NCBI GenBank assembly: GCA_050014015.1
Contig: JBEKEC010000007.1
Location: 149,605-213,604 of the forward strand
DNA: 64,000 nt
Reading direction: 5' to 3'
Source: PALSA-1353 sp050014015
Lineage (GTDB): Bacteria > Planctomycetota > Phycisphaerae > Tepidisphaerales > Tepidisphaeraceae
The translations under genes were made by a program, and so were the position numbers. This document shows positions 23,202 to 30,907 of the stretch, one piece after another; position 1 is the first letter of the stretch; every line of letters begins with the position of its first letter. The notes beneath the pieces were generated by a model that worked only from the letters and a program-made list of their open reading frames with translations, was not told where the DNA came from and did not search any database.

Positions 23202-23732
23202 ATGCCCGATACAGACCAGCAGACTCTCGACTACGCCATAAAACTTCGCGAAGCGGGGCATCTCGATGAGTCGCGCTGCATTCTGGAGAGTCTGGTTGCC
23301 CAGCGGACTCGTGCTCATGGACGCAAGGAATTCGACACCCAATGCGCGATCAGTCAGTTGGGCAGAACCCTGCGAGCGATGGGCCGCGCCGACGAAGCCG
23401 CGGCGTTGCATTGGGAGGTCCTGGCAACGCGCCTGGAGATATATGGCCGCCGTAGCGAGTTCACCATCAACAGCGCCGGTATCCTCTCCGAGACGCTCCG
23501 AAATTCCCTGCACGACCATTACATGGCCGCCGCCGTCGAAAACTGGTCCGCCGGACCGGAATCCCCCCGCGAAACGATTGGCGTTGGAGCGCCGCTGACC
23601 GGCGACCAACTCCAACAGGCAATTCGCGATCGCCAAGCCGCACACAGCCAAAACATCGCCAGATTAGTTGACGAGTATTTGCAACGCCCCTCAAGCGAGC
23701 GACATCGCGAGCGATCAGGAATAGCGCGGTAA
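23202..23732 (+). CDS. Short TPR-like protein, end of the run
   Basis: 176 aa; starts six bases after the AAA+ stop. The pattern DYAIKLREAGHLDESRCILESLVAQR and AISQLGRTLRAMGRADEAAALHWEVLATRL fits two TPR-like repeats in residues 8-85. The C-terminal half is hydrophilic and unrecognised. It is the last co-directional gene; the next genes are on the opposite strand. Probably a partner of the AAA+ protein. Confidence 0.6.
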   Translation: MPDTDQQTLDYAIKLREAGHLDESRCILESLVAQRTRAHGRKEFDTQCAISQLGRTLRAMGRADEAAALHWEVLATRLEIYGRRSEFTINSAGILSETLRNSLHDHYMAAAVENWSAGPESPRETIGVGAPLTGDQLQQAIRDRQAAHSQNIARLVDEYLQRPSSERHRERSGIAR

Positions 23733-23897
23733 GGCCCCCGAATGAGGCGACTTCCTGGCATCTTTCGCCGACAAAACGTCCTGCCGCGACAAAGCGCCAG
23801 CCCGCGATATCCATGAACCCTTCAGGGTTTCAAAAGCTCCGTACGGTAGCTTAAGAACTGGCTGCGTACCGCATCCCCGTTTCACTTTCTGAGGCGA

Positions 23898-24233
23898 TCA
23901 TGATGAGGAAGAAGCTGGAAATACGCGCGCCACGGAGCGCCTGCGCCAGCGTCTGACGGCAATATATGCCAGCGAGGTCAAACAAAACACCGGCATTAGA
24001 ATTTGAATCCATCGGGCGGTTGAGACGCTAATGCCAATGCCGGTGAACAAGGCGACATAGGCCGCCACGCACATCGGGCATTTGGGCATCAACACCAGTA
24101 GGGTGGTGGGGAAAAGCCATTGAATACCTCGCCACGCGCGGCGAAGAAGACCGGGTGGTCGTTTGCCGTCGCTTGGATTTAGCCGAGCTGGGTTTGGTGC
24201 GGGGTCGAGATTGCAGAATGGGCAATTGCTCAT
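23898..24233 (-). CDS. Small membrane protein with CPFC and CPMC motifs
   Basis: 111 aa. Begins MSNCPFC and contains MPKCPMC followed by a hydrophobic segment (AAYVALFTGIGISVS) and a second span (ILMPVFCLTSLAYIAV). The paired CxxC motifs resemble small metal- or mercury-related membrane proteins, but the function is not known. Its ATG overlaps the stop of the DUF899 gene upstream on the same strand by four bases (ATGA), so the two are co-translated. Confidence 0.6.
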   Translation of the reverse strand: MSNCPFCNLDPAPNPARLNPSDGKRPPGLLRRAWRGIQWLFPTTLLVLMPKCPMCVAAYVALFTGIGISVSTARWIQILMPVFCLTSLAYIAVRRWRRRSVARVFPASSSS

Positions 24234-24946
24234 GAGTGCTGTGCTCCGCTGTCTTTCCCGTATTCATCGTGGCGGCGCCACCAAGCGCCTGGCTTGGTCC
24301 GCGGACCGCCGGCGGGGGAGTCTTGCCATTCCTCCTGCCGGCCCAGTGGGGTCAGGTCAAGGAATGTCCAGATGTTCAGCCCCTCGACCCCGCGGCCGTC
24401 GGTGAAATACGTGCGAAAGACATCCTTGTCATCGTGGATGAAGACGCTCAGGCCGTAGTAATTGTCGGTGGCCAAGCCCAAGTCCGCATTGAAGTTGGTG
24501 CCATCCCAGGAGTACCAGGGATACGTCCAGCCCATCCGCTTCTTGAATTTCTCAATATTCTCCAAAGGCGCGCGGGAAACCAGGCAGAAGGAAGTATCGC
24601 GCGCATGGAAATGCGCCAGGTGGCCGAATTGGTCCGTCACCATCGAGCACCCCACGCATCCCGCATCCGGCCAACCCCCGACCGTGGGAGCGAACATGAA
24701 GTGATAAAGAATGAGCTGCCGCCGGCCTTCGAATAAATCGAGCAGGCTCATTTTGCCCTTCGGTCCGGCAAAGGTGTATTTCTTATCGATCCTCACCATC
24801 GGCAGCCGCCGGCGCTCGGCGGCCAGCGCATCGCGCGCACGCGTTGCCGCCTTTTCCTTGATCAGAAGGGCGTCGCGCGCCTTCTGCCATCCGGCCGGAT
24901 CCACGACTTTCGGAAATTTGATCGCGTTTTCGCTTGTTGCGTTCAT
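24230..24946 (-). CDS. DUF899 family thioredoxin-fold protein
   Basis: 238 aa. Contains the family core LILYHFMFAP...GCVGCSMVTDQFGHLAHFHARDTSF, residues about 75-125, and YPWYSWDGTNFNADLG. The CVGC pair sits where thioredoxins have their redox motif. DUF899 proteins are cytoplasmic and often encoded with VOC, SRPBCC and ArsR genes, as here. The exact reaction is not established. It is followed by the small CxxC membrane protein in a translationally coupled pair. Confidence 0.85.
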   Translation of the reverse strand: MNATSENAIKFPKVVDPAGWQKARDALLIKEKAATRARDALAAERRRLPMVRIDKKYTFAGPKGKMSLLDLFEGRRQLILYHFMFAPTVGGWPDAGCVGCSMVTDQFGHLAHFHARDTSFCLVSRAPLENIEKFKKRMGWTYPWYSWDGTNFNADLGLATDNYYGLSVFIHDDKDVFRTYFTDGRGVEGLNIWTFLDLTPLGRQEEWQDSPAGGPRTKPGAWWRRHDEYGKDSGAQHS

Positions 24947-25001
24947 AAATCGACTCCTGCTTGTTTTTCTGTCGCGCTCGGAATGGTCGAATCGGCGACG
25001 T

Positions 25002-25424
25002 TCACTTCCGCATCGACGGCGTATGAGTTATGCCTACCAGCAGACCTTCCGGTCCCAACAGCCGCGTGACAACTTGGCCCCAGGGTTCCTTTCGCATCGC
25101 AATCAGCAGTTTGTAGCCCTGCGACCTCAGCTCCGCGGTGGCTCTTTCAATATTCCCTACGTCAAATTCGATCCACGCTTGTGGCACGGGAAGATTGTCA
25201 GGCCATTGAACCGTGCCAAAGCAGGACTCGGCGGCCTGCGCCAACGGCCACAGGGCAAAATGCTTCACGCCTTCCAGCCCGCCTGTATGCAGATAGCCGT
25301 TGGCGTCTTCTTTGAACGGCAGCCCCAATTTTTCCGAATAGAACTTGCGGCTTGCGGCCGGGTCGCGAACGATCGGGCCAAAACCGGCGACGAATAGCAC
25401 GTCGATGTTCTTCGGCGTTTTCAT
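25002..25424 (-). CDS. VOC/glyoxalase superfamily protein
   Basis: 140 aa in two beta-alpha-beta-beta-beta units (VLFVAGFGPIVRDPAASRKF; then AWIEFDVGNIERATAELRSQGY, LGPEGLLVGITHTPS). Typical for a glyoxalase/bleomycin-resistance/dioxygenase fold monomer that coordinates a metal; substrate unknown. It lies in the minus-strand group with DUF899, SRPBCC and SDR genes. Confidence 0.85.
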   Translation of the reverse strand: MKTPKNIDVLFVAGFGPIVRDPAASRKFYSEKLGLPFKEDANGYLHTGGLEGVKHFALWPLAQAAESCFGTVQWPDNLPVPQAWIEFDVGNIERATAELRSQGYKLLIAMRKEPWGQVVTRLLGPEGLLVGITHTPSMRK

Positions 25425-25485
25425 AGGCAGACCTCGGATTGCGCGCGTCGCGCCGTATCACCCGCTTCACGTCACCGAGAAAACC

Positions 25486-25959
25486 TCATAGGGAAGCCTT
25501 TTTTCGAGACCCTTTTTCTTTCTGGTTGGGCTGTCCTTTACCTGTGGTAATCAAGCTCCGTAAACTACCGTTTATATAAGAGCCCCATGCGTTTGAGCAG
25601 ATATCGAAACACTCATGTTCGGGAACTAAACCCAGGTGAGCGAAGCGGAGTTCGGTCTTGTTGCCCTTTTTCGAGACTTCAAAAGTAATGTTTGTGCCCT
25701 TCCACTCGCTTTTGTCCTTGGTAAAATTAAAGTGGTTCTCCAAAACAAGCCAAACGACTTTTTTGTCGGGAATGACTTCTATTAATTTCATCTTGCAATG
25801 ATGAACGTCTGCGAAGCGATATGTAAACTCATCACCGAGTTTGTCGGTGCTACCCTCAATTTCTTCTGACCACCATCCACGAACATTATTGATGGCAGCG
25901 AAGACTTCTTCCGACGTCTGGTCTACCAAAAAAGTAGTGGTGAAATTTTGATCTTTCAT
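25486..25959 (-). CDS. SRPBCC (AHSA1-like) family protein
   Basis: 157 aa from ATG at 25959, with GGAAAG upstream; the frame is open further upstream but the sequence there is the antisense of the SDR gene. The N terminus FTTTFLVDQTSEEVFAAINN is the START-like signature, followed by WSEEIEG, VVWLVLENHF and ITFEVSKKGNKTEL. Predicted small hydrophobic-ligand-binding cavity protein; ligand unknown. Confidence 0.85.
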   Translation of the reverse strand: MKDQNFTTTFLVDQTSEEVFAAINNVRGWWSEEIEGSTDKLGDEFTYRFADVHHCKMKLIEVIPDKKVVWLVLENHFNFTKDKSEWKGTNITFEVSKKGNKTELRFAHLGLVPEHECFDICSNAWGSYINGSLRSLITTGKGQPNQKEKGSRKKASL

Positions 25960-25990
25960 GATTCTTTCCAGTTTCGCGGTTTGAGGATGC

Positions 25991-26716
25991 TTATGACTTA
26001 ACGGGCTCTGCTTGTACGAGCGCCGCAAACTGACGCTCCAGCGCCTTGACCGCACTGCCGCGCCAGCCCTCCGCCACGGACTCTGACATGGGATCAGGGA
26101 AGATTTCCTCCTCCCCTTTCTCCACTCCGTCCAAGATGGCCCGCGCAACGGACTCCGGAGAGGCCTTCGGTATGTCCAGGTTTCGTGTCATGTCCGTGTC
26201 CACGGGGCCGGGAAGGACCCTATGGACGCTGACACCCCGTCCGGCCAAAAGAGTGCGCAGCGACTGCGACAGGGAGAACGCGGCCGCCTTTGACACGGAG
26301 TAAGCCGGACTGAACGGCACGGCGGCAAGGGACGACAACGACAGAACGTTGACAATGGCTCCCCGCGACCGAGTCAGCAACGGCAGGAAAGCCTGCGTCA
26401 CGTCATACGGGCCGAAGAGGTTGACTGCCAGCTGCTGTTCAAGCACACGACGATCGCTGAGGTCATCGAAAGGCGATACGCCGGCATTGTTGATGAGTAT
26501 ATCGAGAGATTCGACCCTCTCGACAGCTCCTTGAATCTGCGCCGCGTTGGTCACATCCAAGGTCAGGGGCGTGACGCGCCCATCCGAGTGGGCCAAGGGC
26601 CGGCGCGTACCGGCATACACCCGCTTCACGCCTCTCCTCAACGCTTCCTCGACCAGCGCCCTTCCTATACCGCGATTGGCTCCGGTCACCAGAACTGTTT
26701 TGTTGGCGATTGTCAT
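25991..26716 (-). CDS. Short-chain dehydrogenase/reductase (SDR)
   Basis: 241 aa from ATG at 26716 with AGGAG five bases upstream. Classical SDR: TGANRGIG cofactor loop (residues 10-17), NNAG near 74-77, catalytic Ser in SLSSLA, and YSVSK with the catalytic Tyr and Lys, then PGPVDTDM. NAD(P)-dependent oxidoreductase, substrate unknown. Part of the minus-strand stress-like gene group. Confidence 0.9.
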   Translation of the reverse strand: MTIANKTVLVTGANRGIGRALVEEALRRGVKRVYAGTRRPLAHSDGRVTPLTLDVTNAAQIQGAVERVESLDILINNAGVSPFDDLSDRRVLEQQLAVNLFGPYDVTQAFLPLLTRSRGAIVNVLSLSSLAAVPFSPAYSVSKAAAFSLSQSLRTLLAGRGVSVHRVLPGPVDTDMTRNLDIPKASPESVARAILDGVEKGEEEIFPDPMSESVAEGWRGSAVKALERQFAALVQAEPVKS

Positions 26717-26803
26717 AAAAGCTCCTATCCAAATGAATCCCGGCTGTCCGCGTACGATGGAAGCCATTTAATGTTCTTCATAATAGGTGCGCGGGAACCA
26801 CTT

Positions 26804-27229
26804 CTAACCGCGCTTCTTCTCCGCAGTCGTCCGAATCTCGTCCAGCATCTCTCCCCACCCTTTGCTCACACCTTCTTCGAGTCCGGGTTCGATCAGACCC
26901 ATGGCCCGGTGCGTGAATTTCAGCAGCGTGCCGCCGGGCTGTTCCGTGAGCCGGTACTGCACGTGCGAGATCGCCGGGTAGGACATCATCGTCGGGCCAA
27001 CCAGTTCCAGTAGTTTTGGCGGTTTGATCACCTGGACATGACCCCACAGGTGCCCGGTGTTGTTGCCCAGGTCGCGGAACCAGCGCCCACCGGGCCAGGG
27101 CTCCAGCTTCATGTTCATTTCCTTCAAGGGGCCATGCGGCTCCAGCACGGTTTGGAAGACCACGTCCGCCGGGGCGGCTATCAGCACCTCTTTGACGACG
27201 TGCAGGAATTTGATTTCTTCAACGACCAT
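26804..27229 (-). CDS. SRPBCC (AHSA1-like) family protein, ArsR-linked
   Basis: 141 aa; begins with VVKEVLIAAPADVVFQTVLE, the START-like opening, and contains EPWPGGRWFRDLGNNTGHLWGHV and TLLKFTHRAMG. Its start lies inside the end of the ArsR gene (11-base overlap), the very common ArsR-SRPBCC pair in which the regulator controls the ligand-binding protein. Ligand unknown. Confidence 0.88.
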   Translation of the reverse strand: MVVEEIKFLHVVKEVLIAAPADVVFQTVLEPHGPLKEMNMKLEPWPGGRWFRDLGNNTGHLWGHVQVIKPPKLLELVGPTMMSYPAISHVQYRLTEQPGGTLLKFTHRAMGLIEPGLEEGVSKGWGEMLDEIRTTAEKKRG

Positions 27230-27617
27230 GACTTTGCTCCTCTAAATGGGGTTGGTGTTTCGATGCAGAGCGATCGTGTGCGGCAAGTTGTTTCGCTTTT
27301 AGTTCGGCGGCTTCCTTGATGCCGGCCAGTTGGTCGGTCCAGAAACGCTCGAAATTTTGAATCCAGTCGTGCATGGGTTTGAGCTCCTTCGGGTTCAGCC
27401 GATACAACCGGCGTTGCCCGGCCTTGTGAACGGCAACCACACCCACCTTTCGCAGCACACCCAAGTGCTTCGAAACCGCCGGCTGGGCAAGACCGAGTTT
27501 GAGCACCAGTTCACTCACATCGCGCTCGGCCCCCAGGGCGAGCAAATCCACAATCTCCCTCCGGCGGGGTTCGGCGATGGCGTTGAAAACATCGGAGGTT
27601 GTTGCTGCCCGAGCCAT
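27219..27617 (-). CDS. ArsR-family winged-helix repressor
   Basis: 132 aa. Residues 8-80 are a typical ArsR helix-turn-helix (FNAIAEPRRREIVDLLALG, LAQPAVSKHLGVLRKVGVV, RRLYRLNPKEL). No conserved metal-binding cysteines are visible, as in the SRPBCC-linked subclass. It overlaps the next gene and is preceded by a palindrome at 27627-27646 that could be its own operator. Confidence 0.92.
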   Translation of the reverse strand: MARAATTSDVFNAIAEPRRREIVDLLALGAERDVSELVLKLGLAQPAVSKHLGVLRKVGVVAVHKAGQRRLYRLNPKELKPMHDWIQNFERFWTDQLAGIKEAAELKAKQLAAHDRSASKHQPHLEEQSHGR

Positions 27618-27626
27618 GATGCAAGT

Positions 27627-27646
27627 ATATTCCGATATGGGAATAT
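27627..27646 (-). promoter_or_regulatory. Inverted repeat, probable ArsR operator
   Basis: ATATTCC and GGAATAT flank a six-base spacer, ten bases before the ArsR start. Position and symmetry suit autorepression. Confidence 0.55.
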
Positions 27647-27925
27647 GTCAAGTGAAAAAAAACAGATGGCTTCGAAACCATCTCAAATCGGTTCGAGCCT
27701 TCGCCATAACTTCACAATACTCCTTCGGTTATCCGGGAACGTTGTCGACCAATGATCCGTCGTAACTGACTGAGCCAAAACGATATAGGCACGCAATGCA
27801 GTCAGGGAGAGATTGGTCTCTGGAATTGGAGTGACCGGATTTGAACTCACGCAGCCCACGATGAGGTGCCAGACTGCCGGGCGATAATCCCGCACGCGGC
27901 ATCCGAGCAAGCCCCGCCATAAGAA

Positions 27926-28909
27926 TCACCGCCCCATCAGCGCCTTCAGGCTCGCCCGCCAAGCCTTGCTGACGCTTGCTCGCGATTTGTCCTGAACTTC
28001 ATCATCCGCCTTGCGGCTGACGAGTTTCATCACCATCGTCCCAAGCCCCGAATCGGCCAGCGGGCGGAACATCAGGTTCTTCGCGGCCAGTTCGGCTACG
28101 GCCAATTCACTGACCAACCCCACGCCAAGACCGGCCCGGACGTAATCCAGGATCGTCAGCCAGCCGCCGATTTCGATGCGGTATTCGATTCTGTTCGCCC
28201 AGCTTTGGCGGTGGATCAGCGGATCGAGAATCTTCCGGGTGTTGGAATCCGGCTCGGGGAGGATCAGGGGGAACTCGGCCAGGGTTGATAGCGGCAGCGG
28301 TTCGTGCCGCGAAAGTCTTTTGAATTTGGCGGACCACGGGCTGCTTTTGGCGCAGGCCAGGCCGTAACCGAATCGGCTGATGGTTTCGATGCGCAGGCGC
28401 GTGCCGCGGGCCAGTTCCTCGATCTCATCGTTGTCGCGGCTGATCAGGGCCATGTCGATGGCGCCGCCGGCGACGCCGGCGATGCGCTGCTCGGACCGCA
28501 TCGTCGAAACGCGAATCTGCGCATCCGGATGATCTTTGCGGAAATCTTGCAATGCCCGGCGTATGAGGAACGACCCGGCCGTCTGCCCGCAGGCGAAACG
28601 CAGAACGCTGGTAGGCGCCGGCGGCGATTCGTTCGTGTAGCCATGCAGCTTGTGATACCGGAACAGCAGATCGTGAACGACCGGCAGAACCCGGCGCCCC
28701 TCATCCGTCAGCAGCCAGGTTTTTCCCACCCGACGCAGCCACGGGCGCTTGAGAATCCCGTTCACGTGTTGGAGGAACGCCAGCCGTTTGGACATGCTCG
28801 GCTGGTTGATGTCCAGCGCCCGCGCCGCCTGCGCCGCATCGCCGTCGAGCCGGATCACCGTCACGAACGTTTCCAGCAGATCGATCGAAAGCTGTGCCAC
28901 CGGTCGCAA
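27926..28909 (-). CDS. LysR-type transcriptional regulator
   Basis: 327 aa starting at TTG 28909 (GAGG eight bases upstream). Residues about 8-65 form the LysR helix-turn-helix (LLETFVTVIRLDGDAAQAARALDINQPSMSKRLAFLQ). The rest is the periplasmic-binding-like effector domain (VLRFACGQTAGSFLIRRAL, VRAGLGVGLVSELAV). The effector and targets are unknown; the divergent methyltransferase at 29135 is one candidate target. Confidence 0.85.
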   Translation of the reverse strand: MRPVAQLSIDLLETFVTVIRLDGDAAQAARALDINQPSMSKRLAFLQHVNGILKRPWLRRVGKTWLLTDEGRRVLPVVHDLLFRYHKLHGYTNESPPAPTSVLRFACGQTAGSFLIRRALQDFRKDHPDAQIRVSTMRSEQRIAGVAGGAIDMALISRDNDEIEELARGTRLRIETISRFGYGLACAKSSPWSAKFKRLSRHEPLPLSTLAEFPLILPEPDSNTRKILDPLIHRQSWANRIEYRIEIGGWLTILDYVRAGLGVGLVSELAVAELAAKNLMFRPLADSGLGTMVMKLVSRKADDEVQDKSRASVSKAWRASLKALMGR

Positions 28910-29075
28910 ACTGATGTCCTCACGTTATGGGACGCGCCGCATGCCGTCGCGGCCAGAAATGACATCGGCGCACTTGGCGGCAATCCATCAGGAATGTGGA
29001 TAAATCCAGCGGTCTCAACCGCATCGGGACCGCCCCTTTCCCGAACGCCGCCGTCTCACTTTCACAAATCCAAAG

Positions 29076-29097
29076 CCCTGGGAGCTTGCTCCCAGGG
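29076..29097. repeat. Perfect 10-bp-arm hairpin
   Basis: CCCTGGGAGC-TT-GCTCCCAGGG between the LysR and methyltransferase genes. One of several short perfect hairpins with a GC-rich stem in this window (compare 45034-45053). Confidence 0.6.
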
Positions 29098-29122
29098 AAA
29101 GCGGATTTCACCCGGCGACTGC

Positions 29123-29128
29123 TATAAT
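29123..29128 (+). promoter_or_regulatory. TATAAT -10 box of a probable leaderless transcript
   Basis: Consensus TATAAT ends six bases before the GTG start of the methyltransferase, leaving no room for a leader or ribosome-binding site. Confidence 0.55.
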
Positions 29129-29134
29129 TCCGCC

Positions 29135-29842
29135 GTGAAATCCACCGTCGATGAAATCCGTGCCCGGTTCGATTCTGAAGTCGAGCGATTCTCAGTTCTG
29201 GAAACCGGCCAGACCGCCACGATGGACGCCCCGCTCGTGTTGGATTTGATCGCCGCCGCCGCCGCCGGGGTTACGCCGGCGGCCAAATCGCTGCTCGACG
29301 TCGGCTGCGGCGCGGGCAACTACACGCTGAAATTGCTTCAGCGTTTGCCCGATCTCAACGTCACCCTGATGGACCTCAGCCGGCCCATGCTGGACCGCGC
29401 CCATCTGCGCATTGCCCCCATCGCGCGCCGAAGCGTCAACCTGATCCAGTGCGACGTCCGCCAGGCCGAGTTGCCCGACCGACAATTCGACGTCATTTTC
29501 GCAGCCTGCGTTCTGCACCATCTCAGAACCGACGACGAATGGCGATCCGTTTTCGCCAAGTTTTACCGGGCGCTGGCCACCGGTGGATCGATCTGGATTT
29601 CCGATATGATTCTGCACACCCTTGCGCCCGTGCAGGCCGACATGTGGATGCGCTACGGCCAATACCTGGCGGACCTTAAAGGCCCGGAATACCGCGACTC
29701 CGTTTTCGCGTACATTGAGAAAGAGGACACGCCGCGCAGCCTGGTATTTCAACTCGATTTGCTTCGGGAGGTCGGCTTCACCAGGATTGAAGTGCTCCAC
29801 AAGAACGCAATTATGGCCGCCTTCGGCGCGATTAAAGAATGA
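29135..29842 (+). CDS. SAM-dependent class I methyltransferase
   Basis: 235 aa from GTG 29135; the frame is open upstream but that part is antisense to the LysR gene. LLDVGCGAGNYTLKLL (about residues 52-67) is motif I; LMDLSRPML, IQCDVRQAELPDRQFDVIFAACVLHHL motifs II to IV. The target is unknown; the sequence resembles UbiE/COQ5-type small-molecule methyltransferases. The start is placed by the -10 box just upstream. Confidence 0.88.
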   Translation: MKSTVDEIRARFDSEVERFSVLETGQTATMDAPLVLDLIAAAAAGVTPAAKSLLDVGCGAGNYTLKLLQRLPDLNVTLMDLSRPMLDRAHLRIAPIARRSVNLIQCDVRQAELPDRQFDVIFAACVLHHLRTDDEWRSVFAKFYRALATGGSIWISDMILHTLAPVQADMWMRYGQYLADLKGPEYRDSVFAYIEKEDTPRSLVFQLDLLREVGFTRIEVLHKNAIMAAFGAIKE

Positions 29843-29851
29843 ATCTGAACG

Positions 29852-29870
29852 CCCACGGCGCTGCCGTGGG
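29852..29870. repeat. CCCACGGC palindrome, copy 1
   Basis: CCCACGGC-GCT-GCCGTGGG, preceded by AACG. Related copies at 30930-30968 (with insert) and 51834-51856 (exact reverse complement including the AACG). Confidence 0.8.
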
Positions 29871-29878
29871 TCCCCGCC

Positions 29879-30145
29879 CTAACTCTTCCCCTGCTCCGCC
29901 GCAACCTGCGTCAGGATCGTCAGCTTATTATCCTTCATCTGTGCCACGCCCCCCTCGATCCGAAAGAGTCTTTTTTGTCCCGATGCCAGGTCCAGCCGCA
30001 GCGGACCCTTGCCCAACTTGGCCAACAACGGCGCTCGGTCGGTCAGAATTCCCAGCAGCCCATCCGCCGCGGGGATGATCGCCTGCGTCAGCGATTCGTC
30101 CAGAACCTGTTGTTCCGGCGTCACAACCACACATGAAAACGCCAT
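29879..30145 (-). CDS. atpC: F1 ATP synthase epsilon subunit, short form
   Basis: 88 aa from ATG 30145. It keeps the beta-sandwich core of epsilon (VVVTPEQQVLDES, IIPAADGLLGILTDRAPLLAKLGKGPLRL, RLFRIEGGVAQMKDNKLTIL) but lacks the usual C-terminal two-helix domain that inhibits the enzyme. It regulates coupling in the F1 central stalk. No other atp gene is near, which is unusual since atpC normally follows atpD. Confidence 0.85.
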   Translation of the reverse strand: MAFSCVVVTPEQQVLDESLTQAIIPAADGLLGILTDRAPLLAKLGKGPLRLDLASGQKRLFRIEGGVAQMKDNKLTILTQVAAEQGKS

Positions 30146-30344
30146 TCCGTGCTCCGATTTCCCATTTCTTTCGGGATCGGCAGTGTAAGTTGCCCGTCCC
30201 CCTCTGGTCAAACTTCCCGTACCCCCCAGGAATCCTTGCCAAACCATCCCATTGGTATATGATTGACCCATCAGTATTTGAGCACCGCGCGGCTTTGCGC
30301 GGTGTTTCGTATTTTTGGCCGGCGATCAATAGGAGTAGAGCCTC

Positions 30345-30812
30345 ATGCAGTTTGTCAGTGCCCAGGAAAAAATCGCCCTCGAAAAAAAACGCGAGGAACT
30401 CTACAAGGCCCAGATCGACGCCCAGGACCGCATCCGCAAGGCCGCCAGCCTCGGCGATCTCTCTGAAAACGCCGAATATCACTTCGCCAAGGAGGAAAAC
30501 CGCAACATCCAGCGACAACTGGCCGAGCTTGAAGCCAAAATCAAGAACGTCTCCGTTATCTCCAACGCCGCCGTTCCCGAGGACGTCGTCTTCATCGGCC
30601 ACACCGTCAAACTCATGGACCTGGATGATGAAAGCGAAATATTGGTCCGCATCGTCGGCGAGGCCCAGCCCGCCGTCGGTGGAGACATCACCAACGTCAG
30701 CGCCAACAGCCCCATGGGCGAAGCCCTGATCAAGGCGCGCGTCGGCGATACGGTGAAGGTCAAGGCGCCGCGCGGCACCATGCAGTTCAAGATCCTGGAA
30801 GTTACCGATTAG
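30345..30812 (+). CDS. greA: Transcription elongation factor GreA
   Basis: 155 aa, usual length 155-160. N-terminal coiled coil with the acidic tip (ASLGDLSENAEYHFAKEENR) that reaches the polymerase active site, then the FKBP-like C-terminal domain (VRIVGEAQPAVGGDITNVSANSPMGEALIKARVGDTVKV). It stimulates cleavage of backtracked RNA. AGGAG lies upstream of the ATG. A tRNA-Thr gene follows 20 bases after its stop. Confidence 0.95.
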   Translation: MQFVSAQEKIALEKKREELYKAQIDAQDRIRKAASLGDLSENAEYHFAKEENRNIQRQLAELEAKIKNVSVISNAAVPEDVVFIGHTVKLMDLDDESEILVRIVGEAQPAVGGDITNVSANSPMGEALIKARVGDTVKVKAPRGTMQFKILEVTD

Positions 30813-30832
30813 TCCGCCGTCCGCCACGCCTT

Positions 30833-30905
30833 GCCACCTTAGCTCAGTTGGTAGAGCAGCAGTTTTGTAAACTGCGGGTCCCCAGTTCGAATCTGGGAGG
30901 TGGCT
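30833..30905 (+). tRNA. tRNA-Thr(TGT)
   Basis: 73 nt; acceptor GCCACCT/AGGTGGC perfect, D stem GCTC/GAGC, anticodon stem GCAGT/ACTGC with loop TTTGTAA giving TGT; T arm CCCAG/CTGGG. Canonical in all respects, unlike many in the array. No encoded CCA. Confidence 0.96.
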
Positions 30906-30907
30906 AT

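Noticed and set aside
11048..23732. 20S proteasome subunits (prcA/prcB) or ClpP within the locus
   Set aside because: I looked for N-terminal-threonine protease and ClpP signatures in all frames of this stretch and found none.
27760..27910. tRNA-like sequence on the minus strand (GAGTTCAAATCCGGTCACTCC end)
   Set aside because: The T arm has no proper stem, no GGAGTGA 5' acceptor strand is found and the anticodon arm is weak. It may be a decayed tRNA, but I cannot define it.
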